Below the pieces are notes generated by a model. That model worked only from the letters and a program-made list of their open reading frames with translations. It searched no databases and was not told the DNA's origin. DNA of 38,520 nucleotides from Candidatus Bacteroides merdigallinarum. Lineage in GTDB: Bacteria; Bacteroidota; Bacteroidia; Bacteroidales; Bacteroidaceae. Made by a program: the position numbers and the translations under genes. Of the stretch, positions 22,677 to 30,967 are shown in pieces (position 1 is the first letter of the stretch; each line of letters starts with the position of its first letter). Location of the stretch: assembly GCA_019116285.1 (NCBI GenBank), contig DXBX01000023.1, positions 1 to 38,520 of the forward strand, given 5' to 3'.

Positions 22677-24902
22677 ATGAAGAAAGAATTGTTGTTTACC
22701 TTGGCTTTGGCTGCGGCTTTCCCACTCTCGGCCCAGCAGAAGCCCGTCTATTTGGACGAGAACAAACCGATTGAGGAGCGGGTGGAAGATGCTTTGAGTC
22801 GTATGACATTGGACGAAAAGATAGCCATCATCCATGCGCAGTCCAAGTTCAGCAGTCCGGGCGTGGCACGCCTGGGCATCCCCGAGTTGTGGACCGACGA
22901 CGGCCCCCACGGTGTCCGTCCCGAAGTGTTGTGGGACGAGTGGGACCAGGCCGGATGGACCAACGACTCTTGTGTGGCATTCCCGGCTCTGACGTGTCTG
23001 GCCGCCACGTGGAATCCCGACATGTCCCTGCTCTACGGGCAGAGCATCGGCGAGGAGGCCCGCTACCGCGAGAAAGACGTCCTGCTGGGACCCGGTGTCA
23101 ACATCTACCGCACCCCGCTGAACGGCCGTAACTTCGAATACATGGGCGAGGACCCTTACCTGTCCGGCCGCATGGTAGTGCCCTATATCCAGGGCGTGCA
23201 GCAGAACGGCGTGGCCGTCTGTGTGAAGCATTTTGCGTTGAATAACCACGAGGTGAACCGCCACAATACGAACGTCATCGTGGACGACCGCACCTTGTAC
23301 GAAATCTACCTCCCCGCCTTCAAGGCTGCCGTGCAGGAAGGCAAGGCGTGGACTATCATGAGCGGTTATAACCTATTTGAGGGCCGCCATTGCGGGCAGA
23401 ACAAGCGCCTGCTGGACGATATCCTGAAAGGCGAATGGGGCTTTGACGGTGCCGTCGTGTCCGACTGGGGCGGCGTGCACAACACAGACCAGGCCATTGC
23501 CCACGGCGTCGACCTGGAGTTCGGCAGCTGGACGGACGGCCTGTCCGGCGGACTGGGCAACGCCTACGACAATTACTTCCTGGCTCAACCCTATCTGAAC
23601 CGTATCAAGGCAGGTAAGGTGGGCACCAAAGAGCTGGACGACAAGGTGCGCCGCGTCCTGCGCCTGATGTTCCGCACCAGCATGAACACCCGCAAGCCGA
23701 TGGGCTCGATGCGTTCGCCCGAACACTATGCCGCCGCCCGCCGCATCGGTGAGGAAGGCATCGTGCTGCTGAAGAACGAGGGTAATGTCCTGCCCATCTG
23801 TCTGGACGGCGTCAAGAAGATTGCCGTGGTGGGCGAGAATGCCGTGAAGATGATGACTGTGGGCGGCGGAAGCTCGTCGCTGAAGGTGCAGCGCGAGATC
23901 TCCCCCTTGCAGGGCATCCGTGAGCGCGTGGGCAACCGGGCCGAGGTCGTGTACGTCCGTGGCTACGTAGGCGATGCCAGCGGTGAATATAACGGCGTGG
24001 TGACCGGCCAGAACCTGCAGGACGACCGTTCGCCCGAGGAGCTGATTGCCGAGGCCGTGCAGGTGGCCAAGGAGTCGGATTATGTCATCTTCATCGGCGG
24101 CCTGAACAAGAGTGCCGGACAGGACTGTGAAGACTCTGACCGCGCCTCTCTGGGCCTGCCCTACGGACAGGACCAAGTGATTGAAGCGTTGGCGGCTGCA
24201 AATCCCAAGCTGATTGTGGTGAACATCTCGGGCAACGCCGTGGCCATGCCGTGGATTGCACAGGTGCCCGCCATCGTGCAGGACTGGTACCTCGGCTCAG
24301 AGGCTGGTACGTCGCTGGCTTCCGTGCTGATGGGTGATGTGAATCCCAGTGGTAAACTGCCCTTCACGTTCCCTGTCCGTCTGGAGGACGTGCCGGCGCA
24401 TCAACTGGGCGAGTATACGGGCGTGCGCACCCAGGATACGGTGAACATCAAATACAACGAAGGCATCTTCGTAGGCTACCGCTGGGCGGACAAGCAGAAG
24501 AAGGTAAAGCCCCTCTTCCCCTTCGGTCACGGATTGAGTTATACGACCTTTGAATATGGCAAGCCGACGGCTGATGCCAAGACCATGACGGCCGACGGCG
24601 AACTGACCGTCCGCGTCACCGTGAAGAATACCGGCACGCGCGAGGGGCAGGAAGTGATTCAGCTCTACATCAGCGACAAGAAGTCCAGCCTGCCTCGTCC
24701 CGTCAAGGAGCTGAAAGGCTTCCGGAAGGTGAAGCTGGCTCCGGGCGAAGAGAAGGAAGTGACGTTCACCATCCGCAAGGACGCTCTGAGCTTCTTCGAT
24801 GCGGAGAAGCACGAGTGGGTGGCCGAGCCGGGCAAGTTCGAGGCCATCATTGCCGCTTCGGCTGCCGACATCAAGGGCAAGGTGCCGTTCGAACTGCAAT
24901 AA
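22677..24902 (+). CDS. GH3-family beta-glucosidase
   Basis: The 741-residue protein has a signal peptide (MKKELLFTLALAAAFPLSA, cut near residue 19). The GH3 N-terminal barrel includes LWTDDGPHGVR, RNFEYMGEDPYLSG and KHFALNNHEVNRHNTN. The nucleophile is Asp263 in GAVVSDWGGVH. The alpha/beta sandwich domain follows (EEGIVLLKNEGNVLP, VVGENA, FIGGLNKSAGQDCEDSDR). A fibronectin-III-like C-terminal domain starts near 645 (GELTVRVTVKNTGTREGQEV). This full architecture is that of periplasmic beta-glucosidases of Bacteroides. The ATG at 22677 starts the signal peptide; the frame is open to 22626 but those residues are not plausible. A terminator follows 40 bases after the stop. Confidence 0.93.
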   Translation: MKKELLFTLALAAAFPLSAQQKPVYLDENKPIEERVEDALSRMTLDEKIAIIHAQSKFSSPGVARLGIPELWTDDGPHGVRPEVLWDEWDQAGWTNDSCVAFPALTCLAATWNPDMSLLYGQSIGEEARYREKDVLLGPGVNIYRTPLNGRNFEYMGEDPYLSGRMVVPYIQGVQQNGVAVCVKHFALNNHEVNRHNTNVIVDDRTLYEIYLPAFKAAVQEGKAWTIMSGYNLFEGRHCGQNKRLLDDILKGEWGFDGAVVSDWGGVHNTDQAIAHGVDLEFGSWTDGLSGGLGNAYDNYFLAQPYLNRIKAGKVGTKELDDKVRRVLRLMFRTSMNTRKPMGSMRSPEHYAAARRIGEEGIVLLKNEGNVLPICLDGVKKIAVVGENAVKMMTVGGGSSSLKVQREISPLQGIRERVGNRAEVVYVRGYVGDASGEYNGVVTGQNLQDDRSPEELIAEAVQVAKESDYVIFIGGLNKSAGQDCEDSDRASLGLPYGQDQVIEALAAANPKLIVVNISGNAVAMPWIAQVPAIVQDWYLGSEAGTSLASVLMGDVNPSGKLPFTFPVRLEDVPAHQLGEYTGVRTQDTVNIKYNEGIFVGYRWADKQKKVKPLFPFGHGLSYTTFEYGKPTADAKTMTADGELTVRVTVKNTGTREGQEVIQLYISDKKSSLPRPVKELKGFRKVKLAPGEEKEVTFTIRKDALSFFDAEKHEWVAEPGKFEAIIAASAADIKGKVPFELQ

Positions 24903-24941
24903 ACGACAGACTGCTATACTGATATTTTTCTTGGATTTGGG

Positions 24942-24971
24942 AAGGCGCGGCCGCGAGGTCGCGCCTTTTTT
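24942..24971 (+). terminator. Rho-independent terminator after the GH3 gene
   Basis: AAGGCGCG (24942-24949) pairs with CGCGCCTT (24960-24967) around a ten-base loop, and the T-run continues to 24971. It ends the GH5/GH3 unit and faces the convergent WbqC-like gene. Confidence 0.85.
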
Positions 24972-24989
24972 GATGCGGGAAATCCGGCC

Positions 24990-25619
24990 TTATCGGCATG
25001 CCTGCAGCACCAGCAGGCTTTCCGGCCCCATGTTGAACAGCAGGTCCACGATGCTCAGGTTGGGCAGGAAACCCAGACGGTCCTGGAATACCTGGTAGTA
25101 GGGGCGGGCCACAAAGTCGGGATCCTCCATGCGGAAATCCTTTTTGGGATGGATGCGTTCGCGGAAGTCATCGGCATCGGTCGGGGCGGCTGCATAGTCC
25201 GTGGTGCGGCTGATGCGGGGAGAGATGTCCAGGAGCGAGCAGACCAATTGGCAGAGAGCCTCGTTGAAGTCCACGAGGAACTCGTACTTCTGCTCGTAGA
25301 AGGGGCGGAACTCGTCCTTGTAGTATTCGAAGAAGGGCGTGTGGTTGTAGGCCGATTCGAGTGCATTCCAATGCAGGTGGCGCCAGTTGCCGTGGTCGGA
25401 GATGCGGATATCCCGTGTGAGGCACTTCGGGGTGTCGGGTTTGACCGTGGGGACGGACAAGGCCAAGGGGCCGTCCGGGGCGGCGATAGTGCAGCGATTG
25501 CGGTAAGTCTGCTTGGCATAGTGGTCATACTGCTCCACGAGGATGTGGTCGTAGGCCAGGAGTTTTGTGTAGTACTCCACGGGAGCGAGATAGGCGGTAG
25601 ACAGGAGAGCGGTGGTCAT
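24990..25619 (-). CDS. WbqC-family protein
   Basis: The 209-residue protein matches the WbqC-like family (small cytoplasmic proteins often coded with surface-polysaccharide genes). It opens TALLSTAYLAPVEYYTKLL and has YDHYAKQTYRNRCTI, with GPLALSVPTVKP and HLHWNALESAYNHTPFFEYY in the first half. The biochemical role is not settled in the family. It is last in the dapB-lepB-lepB2-wbqC order, 16 bases behind the signal-peptidase-like gene, and probably cotranscribed. Confidence 0.85.
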   Translation of the reverse strand: MTTALLSTAYLAPVEYYTKLLAYDHILVEQYDHYAKQTYRNRCTIAAPDGPLALSVPTVKPDTPKCLTRDIRISDHGNWRHLHWNALESAYNHTPFFEYYKDEFRPFYEQKYEFLVDFNEALCQLVCSLLDISPRISRTTDYAAAPTDADDFRERIHPKKDFRMEDPDFVARPYYQVFQDRLGFLPNLSIVDLLFNMGPESLLVLQACR

Positions 25620-25635
25620 AGGGCGTGATGGTTTG

Positions 25636-26568
25636 TTACTTTACGGCCAGGCCCATCCGGTCCCATCGGTAGCCGCCGAAGAGGCCGGTGTCCTGTTCCT
25701 TGGAGAACCAGATGCGGGCTGCCCGTCCGATGACATGGTCCTCGGGCACGAAGCCGAAGAGGCGCGAGTCGGAGAGGTTGGAGGCGTTGTTGGCGGTCAC
25801 CCAATAGTAATCCTTGTGGAAGGTGCACGAGTCGGCGGGCTGCCCGTCGATATAGAGAGTATCGCCCTGGATGAAAGCATTGCGTCCCTCGTGGAGGAGA
25901 AGCGTATTGCATAGGAGGGTGCGGTTCCACGGCAGGACGCGCACCGTCGTGCCCCGTCCGGGGATGAGGAGGGGGTGCATGTGCCGGAGGGAGTCCGTCT
26001 GCTCCACGGGCGTCAAGGGCAGGTGGTCATTGGCCGCCTGTTCCAATAAATAACACTCGTAGCGGCTGAGGCTGCGGATAATTCTTGCGGAGTCACTGCC
26101 CAGCAGAGGGGAAGAGATGTCGAGCCGTGCCAGTAGCGAGTCCAGCCGGGCTTCCTCCGTGCGCGGATAGGCGAAGAGGAACTTCTGGTCGGGCGCCCGT
26201 TTCTCCGAAGAGATGACGTTGAAGAGCGAGTCCACCAACAGCGTGTCGCCCGGCGTGCCGATGCAGCGGCCTATGAAGACCTCGCGGCGGCTGATGACCG
26301 GTTCTTGCAGGTTGCCGGGGTTGTTGAAGACGATGATGTCCTCGCGCCCTACGGGACGGGAGGCCCAGCGTTGATAGCCCCACCAACTCATTAGGGGGAG
26401 ACGGAGGCCGTAGCTCCATTTGTTCACCAGGATGCGCTCGCCCTGGTAGAGCGAGTTCTCCATGCCCGACGAGGGAATCAGGTAGGAAGTGGCCACACAC
26501 GTACGCAGCAGTACTCCGGCGAGTACTGCGGCCCCGATGGCAGTCAGTGTCTTACCTACCTTTTTCAT
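25636..26568 (-). CDS. Signal-peptidase-I-like paralogue lacking catalytic residues
   Basis: The 310-residue protein has an N-terminal membrane segment (about 6-26) and a periplasmic S26-like domain. Against E. coli LepB (PSGSM) the box B here reads PSSGM, with Gly35 at the catalytic Ser position (Ser34 is one residue off). The box with the general-base Lys, YIKR in LepB and YVKR in the neighbouring protein, reads FIGR, with Gly100 for Lys. The GDNR box reads ANNA. It still carries the fold marks IGTPGDTLLVDS and FGFVPEDHVIG. The loss of three boxes makes it a likely pseudoenzyme. It starts three bases after the intact lepB, suggesting a partner or regulator role. Confidence 0.85.
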   Translation of the reverse strand: MKKVGKTLTAIGAAVLAGVLLRTCVATSYLIPSSGMENSLYQGERILVNKWSYGLRLPLMSWWGYQRWASRPVGREDIIVFNNPGNLQEPVISRREVFIGRCIGTPGDTLLVDSLFNVISSEKRAPDQKFLFAYPRTEEARLDSLLARLDISSPLLGSDSARIIRSLSRYECYLLEQAANDHLPLTPVEQTDSLRHMHPLLIPGRGTTVRVLPWNRTLLCNTLLLHEGRNAFIQGDTLYIDGQPADSCTFHKDYYWVTANNASNLSDSRLFGFVPEDHVIGRAARIWFSKEQDTGLFGGYRWDRMGLAVK

Positions 26569-26571
26569 CCC

Positions 26572-28095
26572 TTAGTTATTGTCTACCCACTTGAAGAGGC
26601 GGTCCCAGCGGACACGACCGTCGAACCAGTTGCGGTCCTTGTCCAGGGAGAGCCATACGACGAGCGGCTTGCCCACCACATGGTCCTCGGGTACGAAGCC
26701 CCAGTAGCGCGAGTCGAGCGAATTGTGGCGGTTGTCGCCCATCATCCAGTAGTAATCCATTTGGAAGGTATAGGAGTCAGTCTTCTGTCCGTTGATGTAG
26801 ATGCCGTCTGTGCGCTGCTCCAGCGTATTGCCTTCGTAGGCCTCGATGCAGCGGCTGTAGATGGGCAAGTTGTCCTTCGTCAGCTGGATGGTGGCGCCCT
26901 TGGCGGGAATCCAGATGGGACCGTAGTCGTCGCGTGTCCACCGCGTGTAGAGGTTCAGCGGATAGACATCGCCTCCGTAGATGGCCGGTTCGCGGACGAT
27001 GCGGGCCACCAGTTTCTTGTTGCCCAGCAGGGTGTCATACATCTTCTGCGTCAGCGGCAAGTGGTAGACGGGGGTCGGACGTCCTTGTGCATCCCGTGCG
27101 TCCAGCCCCAGCGAAGCCAATACGGCTTGGCTTTCGGCATCGTCCGGCAGCAGCCATTGGTCGTCCTTGCTGATGCCCAGCTCACGGAACATATCTTCTG
27201 TGATGAGCGGGCCGGTGGTCTGCACGAAGTAGTTGAACTGCACGTTCTCAGGCACGGGGGTGGGCTGTCCGTTCAGGTAGACCCGTCCGTCGATGATTTG
27301 CAGTGTGTCGCCCGGCAGGCCGGTGCAGCGCTTCACGTAGTTCTCGCGGCGGTCCACGGGGCGCACCACGATGTCGCCGTACAGTTGCGGGTTGCTCAGT
27401 ATCAGTTTGCGGCCGGCGGCGTAGTAGAGGTCATAGATGGCGCGCTGCTGTTCGCGGGTCAGGCTGTCCATTTCCACGGGGTTGGGGTAGAGGCGTCTGC
27501 CTTCGCGGTAGGCCAGGCTGTAGAAGTCCTCCATCTGGTGGTTCAGGGCCACGGTGTCGCCCGCGGGGAAGTTGAACACCACGATGTCATGCAGCTTCAC
27601 CCGTCCGAAGCCTTTCACGCGCTTGTAGTCCCAGTGCGGCCAGTCCAGGTAGGATTTGCAGTTGAAGATGGGCAGCGTGTGCTGCGTCAGGGGCATGGAC
27701 AGCGGCGTGTTAGGCACGCGGGGGCCGTAGCTTACCTTGCTGACATAAAGGAAGTCACCCACCAGCAACGATTTCTCCAGCGATGAAGAGGGTATCTGGT
27801 AGTTCTGGAAGAGATAGATGTTGACGAAGTAGACGGCCACCAGTGCGAAGACGATGGCATCCACCCAGCTCATGACGCTGCGCACGGCAGGGTTCTTGGA
27901 CTTCTTCCAGAATCCCCAGGGAATGAACTTGGTGATGTAAATGTCAAAGATGAAGGGCACGACGAGGAGACCCCACCAGCTCTTGATCCACAGGAGGAAC
28001 AGCAGATAGAGCAGCGTGACGATGCCGAACTTGATCCAGCGGCCTTTGCCCGGTTTGCGGGGACGGTCCAGTTTCGGATTATTGGTAAATTCCAT
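26572..28095 (-). CDS. lepB: Signal peptidase I (LepB)
   Basis: This S26 peptidase cuts signal peptides from exported proteins at the periplasmic face of the inner membrane. The 507-residue protein has two or three N-terminal membrane helices (about 22-58 and 75-97). Box B QIPSSSLEKSL carries nucleophile Ser105, ENYVKRCTGLPGD the base Lys255, and MMGDNRHNSLDSRYWG the GDNR box. It is longer than E. coli LepB (324) because of inserts between boxes B and D, usual for Bacteroidetes. It follows dapB by nine bases and precedes a degenerate copy by three bases. Confidence 0.93.
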   Translation of the reverse strand: MEFTNNPKLDRPRKPGKGRWIKFGIVTLLYLLFLLWIKSWWGLLVVPFIFDIYITKFIPWGFWKKSKNPAVRSVMSWVDAIVFALVAVYFVNIYLFQNYQIPSSSLEKSLLVGDFLYVSKVSYGPRVPNTPLSMPLTQHTLPIFNCKSYLDWPHWDYKRVKGFGRVKLHDIVVFNFPAGDTVALNHQMEDFYSLAYREGRRLYPNPVEMDSLTREQQRAIYDLYYAAGRKLILSNPQLYGDIVVRPVDRRENYVKRCTGLPGDTLQIIDGRVYLNGQPTPVPENVQFNYFVQTTGPLITEDMFRELGISKDDQWLLPDDAESQAVLASLGLDARDAQGRPTPVYHLPLTQKMYDTLLGNKKLVARIVREPAIYGGDVYPLNLYTRWTRDDYGPIWIPAKGATIQLTKDNLPIYSRCIEAYEGNTLEQRTDGIYINGQKTDSYTFQMDYYWMMGDNRHNSLDSRYWGFVPEDHVVGKPLVVWLSLDKDRNWFDGRVRWDRLFKWVDNN

Positions 28096-28104
28096 AGTTT
28101 CTTC

Positions 28105-28869
28105 TTATGCTTTCAGAAAGGGGAAAAGGTCTTCCATTGTCAGCAGGCCTGTATGTCCGGCTGTATATTCGGCGGCCAGCACGGCACCCAGAGCGAAGCC
28201 GCTGCGGTTCTTGGCGTCGTGGGTGATGGTGATGCTGTCTGCAGCCGAGTCATAGCGGATGCTGTGGATGCCGGGCACTTCGTCGCGGCGGACGGAGCTG
28301 ATTGGCAATTCCTCCGGGGCACATTGCGTAGTGCCGCTCACGGTGCCGTCCGGTGCCTGGAGTGTGCCCTTCACCCAGTGCGTCTTGCGGTCCAGGCAGT
28401 CCACGATACCCTCCGCCAGGGTGATGGCGGTGCCGCTGGGTGCATCCAGCTTGTGGACGTGGTGCGTCTCTTCCATCGTGACATCGTATTCGGGGAAGCG
28501 GTTCATGATGCGTGCCAGATACTTGTTGACGGCGGAGAAGATGGCTACACCCAAGCTGAAGTTGCTGGACCAGAACAGCGTCTTTCCCTCTTCGGTGCAG
28601 AGGCGGCGGACGTCATCGCCGTGGTCTTTCAGCCAGCCCGTACTGCCGGACACCACCTTGACGCCGGCTTCGAAGGCGCGCAGGTAGTTGCCGTAGGCGG
28701 CCTGCGGATTGGTAAATTCGATGGCGACCTCGGCGCTGCGGAAAGCCTCTGAGGTGAAGTCCTGTTGATTGTCCAAGTCGATGATGCTCACAATTTCGTG
28801 TCCGCGGCTTCGGGCGATGCGTTCTATTTCCTTGCCCATCTTGCCGTAGCCTATCAGTGCTAATTTCAT
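28105..28869 (-). CDS. dapB: 4-hydroxy-tetrahydrodipicolinate reductase
   Basis: DapB reduces dihydrodipicolinate with NAD(P)H in the lysine and diaminopimelate pathway. The 254-residue protein begins with the nucleotide-binding loop GYGKMGKEIE and has the catalytic EETHHVHKLDAPSGTA segment (His-His and Lys). It is typical in length. A TACCTTTG promoter element lies about 35 bases upstream on the minus strand. It is first in an operon with lepB, the lepB-like gene and the WbqC-family gene. Confidence 0.95.
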   Translation of the reverse strand: MKLALIGYGKMGKEIERIARSRGHEIVSIIDLDNQQDFTSEAFRSAEVAIEFTNPQAAYGNYLRAFEAGVKVVSGSTGWLKDHGDDVRRLCTEEGKTLFWSSNFSLGVAIFSAVNKYLARIMNRFPEYDVTMEETHHVHKLDAPSGTAITLAEGIVDCLDRKTHWVKGTLQAPDGTVSGTTQCAPEELPISSVRRDEVPGIHSIRYDSAADSITITHDAKNRSGFALGAVLAAEYTAGHTGLLTMEDLFPFLKA

Positions 28870-28903
28870 TGTTTTCTGCAGTTGATGATTATACTATGTG
28901 TCG

Positions 28904-28911
28904 CAAAGGTA
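28904..28911 (-). promoter_or_regulatory. -7 promoter element for the dapB operon
   Basis: TACCTTTG on the minus strand fits TAnnTTTG and leaves about 30 bases of leader to the dapB ATG. The same octamer precedes the helicase gene. Confidence 0.5.
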
Positions 28912-28987
28912 ATGCTTTTCTTGCTTGCAGGGATAGGATTTCTCATATTTTAACCGCTCTGTGTGCGGGGTTTTGTGTAAATGGGCG

Positions 28988-28995
28988 TATCTTTG
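28988..28995 (+). promoter_or_regulatory. -7 promoter element for the AAA ATPase gene
   Basis: TATCTTTG fits TAnnTTTG and lies about 30 bases before the ATG at 29025. A TTTG at 28972-28975 is present but too close for a usual -33 element. This favours the later start over the long frame from 28857. Confidence 0.5.
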
Positions 28996-29024
28996 GGGCA
29001 GTGTTATCCCTAATTGGTAGAAAG

Positions 29025-30641
29025 ATGATGAGGAAAGTGCCTAAGTTCTTTAATACGGCGGGGCCGATACGTCCCGATTTGCATTATAATGTGGAGCCAT
29101 TGAGCCGCATTGATTTGGAAGAAGTGGAGATGCTGATTTACCAGCAGAAGTATTTCGTGCTCCACGCCCCGCGGCAGACGGGCAAGACATCGTGCCTGCT
29201 GGCCTTGCGCGATTACCTCAATGCACGGGGCGAGTTCATAGCCGTTTATGCAAATGTGGAGGCGGGACAGGCGGCGCGCAATGATGTGGAGGAAGTGGTT
29301 CTTGCCACTGCAGCCACTGTTGCCGGCCGTGTGGATACGTTGCGCGGGAATAGCGAGGCAAGGGACTTGCTGCAAAAGATCCGAAAGGGAGGCGAGCCGA
29401 ATAATTCTTTGTTGACGGCATTTCTTCGTGCCCTCTGCGAATCCCTCCCGCTCCCTTTGGTGCTTTTTCTCGACGAGATAGACGCCCTGGTGGGCGATGG
29501 CCTGGTCAGCGTGCTGCGCCAGATCCGGGCCGGTTACGACCAGCGGCCACAGCATTTCCCGCAGACCATTATCCTATGCGGGGTACGCGATGTGCGTGAC
29601 TACCGCATCGTGCTTTCCAATCAGGATATTGTGACGGGTGGCTCTGCCTTCAACATCAAGGCTAAGTCCTTGCGGCTGGGTAATCTGACCAAGGAAGAAA
29701 TCCACGACCTCTATATGCAGCACACGGCGGCTACGGGACAGGAGTTTGACGAAGCCTGCTTCCCCATGATATGGGAGGCCACCGAGGGGCAGCCCTGGCT
29801 GGTGAATGCCTTGGGCTACGAGGTGACAATGGAAATTCGGGAGAACCGCGACCGCAGCATCCGCATCATACCGGAGATGATTTACCGCGCGCAAGAGAAC
29901 ATAATCTATCGTCGGGACACCCATATAGATATCTTGATAGACAAGCTGCGCGAAGACCGGGTGCGGCGGGTGATTGCGCCCATTCTGGCCAATGAGGACG
30001 CGGAGACCGAGACGCATCTGTCGGACGACGACATCCAGTACGTAGTGGATATGGGCCTGGTGGTGCGGGACAAGCCGTTGCGCATAGCCAACGCCATCTA
30101 CAAGGAGATCATTCCCCGCGAACTGACGTGGGCACGCCAGCAGACGCTTATCCAGCAGGCCGCCTGGTATATCAATCCCGATAGCAGCATCAACATGGAG
30201 AAACTCTTGCTGGACTTCCAGCAATTTTTCCGTCAGAATGCCGATTCGTGGATAGAGCGTTTCGACTATAAGGAGAGCGGCCCGCAACTGCTCTTGCAAG
30301 CCTTCCTGCAACGGGTGGTGAACGGGGGCGGCTATATTGACCGCGAATATGGTTTGGGGCGCGGCAGGACAGACCTGCTTATCACGAAGCCGCTGACCGA
30401 TAAATACGGAGGCCCCTACCAGCGCATCGTATTGGAGTTGAAGATATTGCGCTCCAATGAAGAAGGAACCATCCGCAAAGGCTTGGAGCAGACGGCAGGG
30501 TATATGGACCAATGCGGCGGCGTCATCAACGAAGGGCATTTTATCCTCTTCGACCGCCGACCGGGACGGTCGTGGGAGGAGAAACTGTGGCACCGCACAG
30601 AGCAGTATGGCGGACGCGAGATTATGGTGTGGGGAATGTAG
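29025..30641 (+). CDS. AAA ATPase fused to a PD-(D/E)XK-like domain
   Basis: The 538-residue protein has an AAA-type ATPase domain with a P-loop APRQTGKTS (Lys54) and Walker B LVLFLDEIDAL (Asp150, Glu151). GGSAFNIKAKSLRLGNLTKE and a winged-helix-like middle follow. The C-terminus contains GRGRTDLLITKP (Asp450), VLELKI (Glu471, Lys473) and EQTAGYMD, which fits the D...ExK...Q core of the restriction-endonuclease-like fold. Such ATPase-nuclease-like fusions are common and poorly understood in Bacteroidetes. A role in DNA handling or defence is a possibility, not shown. An in-frame ATG at 28857 overlaps dapB and its promoter and is rejected; 29028 is an alternative start. Confidence 0.82.
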   Translation: MMRKVPKFFNTAGPIRPDLHYNVEPLSRIDLEEVEMLIYQQKYFVLHAPRQTGKTSCLLALRDYLNARGEFIAVYANVEAGQAARNDVEEVVLATAATVAGRVDTLRGNSEARDLLQKIRKGGEPNNSLLTAFLRALCESLPLPLVLFLDEIDALVGDGLVSVLRQIRAGYDQRPQHFPQTIILCGVRDVRDYRIVLSNQDIVTGGSAFNIKAKSLRLGNLTKEEIHDLYMQHTAATGQEFDEACFPMIWEATEGQPWLVNALGYEVTMEIRENRDRSIRIIPEMIYRAQENIIYRRDTHIDILIDKLREDRVRRVIAPILANEDAETETHLSDDDIQYVVDMGLVVRDKPLRIANAIYKEIIPRELTWARQQTLIQQAAWYINPDSSINMEKLLLDFQQFFRQNADSWIERFDYKESGPQLLLQAFLQRVVNGGGYIDREYGLGRGRTDLLITKPLTDKYGGPYQRIVLELKILRSNEEGTIRKGLEQTAGYMDQCGGVINEGHFILFDRRPGRSWEEKLWHRTEQYGGREIMVWGM

Positions 30642-30759
30642 ATAGGTTGAATTTTATTGTTCTTTTACGCCCGGCAGATTCTGTCGTATGATTTTGTTCC
30701 TTCGTAGATTCGGTATTGGAAATCAGCCGGTTATATGCCCGCTGTTTAGTAGTGCTTCT

Positions 30760-30825
30760 GAACGTGCTTAGCGGTATCGGCGAGCGCGCTCGTCGGTATC
30801 CCCGCTCGCGCTCGCAGGCACCGAC
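30760..30825 (-). repeat. 22-bp repeat array, locus C (three units, inverted)
   Basis: Read on the minus strand, units span 30825-30804, 30803-30782 and 30781-30760, opening with GTCGGTGCCTGCGAGCGC and more degenerate relatives. The unit length and consensus match loci A and B. The array lies in the 326-base gap 30642-30967. The gap otherwise contains only the promoter at 30910-30940. Confidence 0.75.
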
Positions 30826-30909
30826 GCTGGCGAACGGGGGCGCAGTTCGCCGTGGCTGTCAAATAATCTGATTCCATGAAGATACTTCCATAAGAATCTT
30901 CCCCGAAAG

Positions 30910-30940
30910 TTGGCAGTCTGCTCAAATTCCCCTATCTTTG
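30910..30940 (+). promoter_or_regulatory. Promoter of the DUF2851 operon
   Basis: TTGG at 30910-30913 (-33-like) and TATCTTTG at 30933-30940 (-7), 19 bases apart, give the best Bacteroidetes-type promoter in the window. An in-frame ATG at 30938 lies within the -7 element, so the start at 30968 is used. Confidence 0.65.
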
Positions 30941-30967
30941 ACACCCATAAATCCATATGACGGTACT

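Noticed and set aside
26680..27786. A 368-codon frame antisense to lepB
   Set aside because: It overlaps an intact signal peptidase gene with all active-site boxes. The translated sequence is Val/His/Gln-rich and low in complexity, as shadow frames are.
28857..29024. Longer N-terminus of the AAA ATPase from the ATG at 28857
   Set aside because: It overlaps the start of dapB and both divergent promoter elements, and the extra residues have no resemblance to the domain.
17162..30825. CRISPR arrays at the three 22-bp repeat loci
   Set aside because: Units are directly adjacent without spacers, only about three per site, and no cas genes are present.
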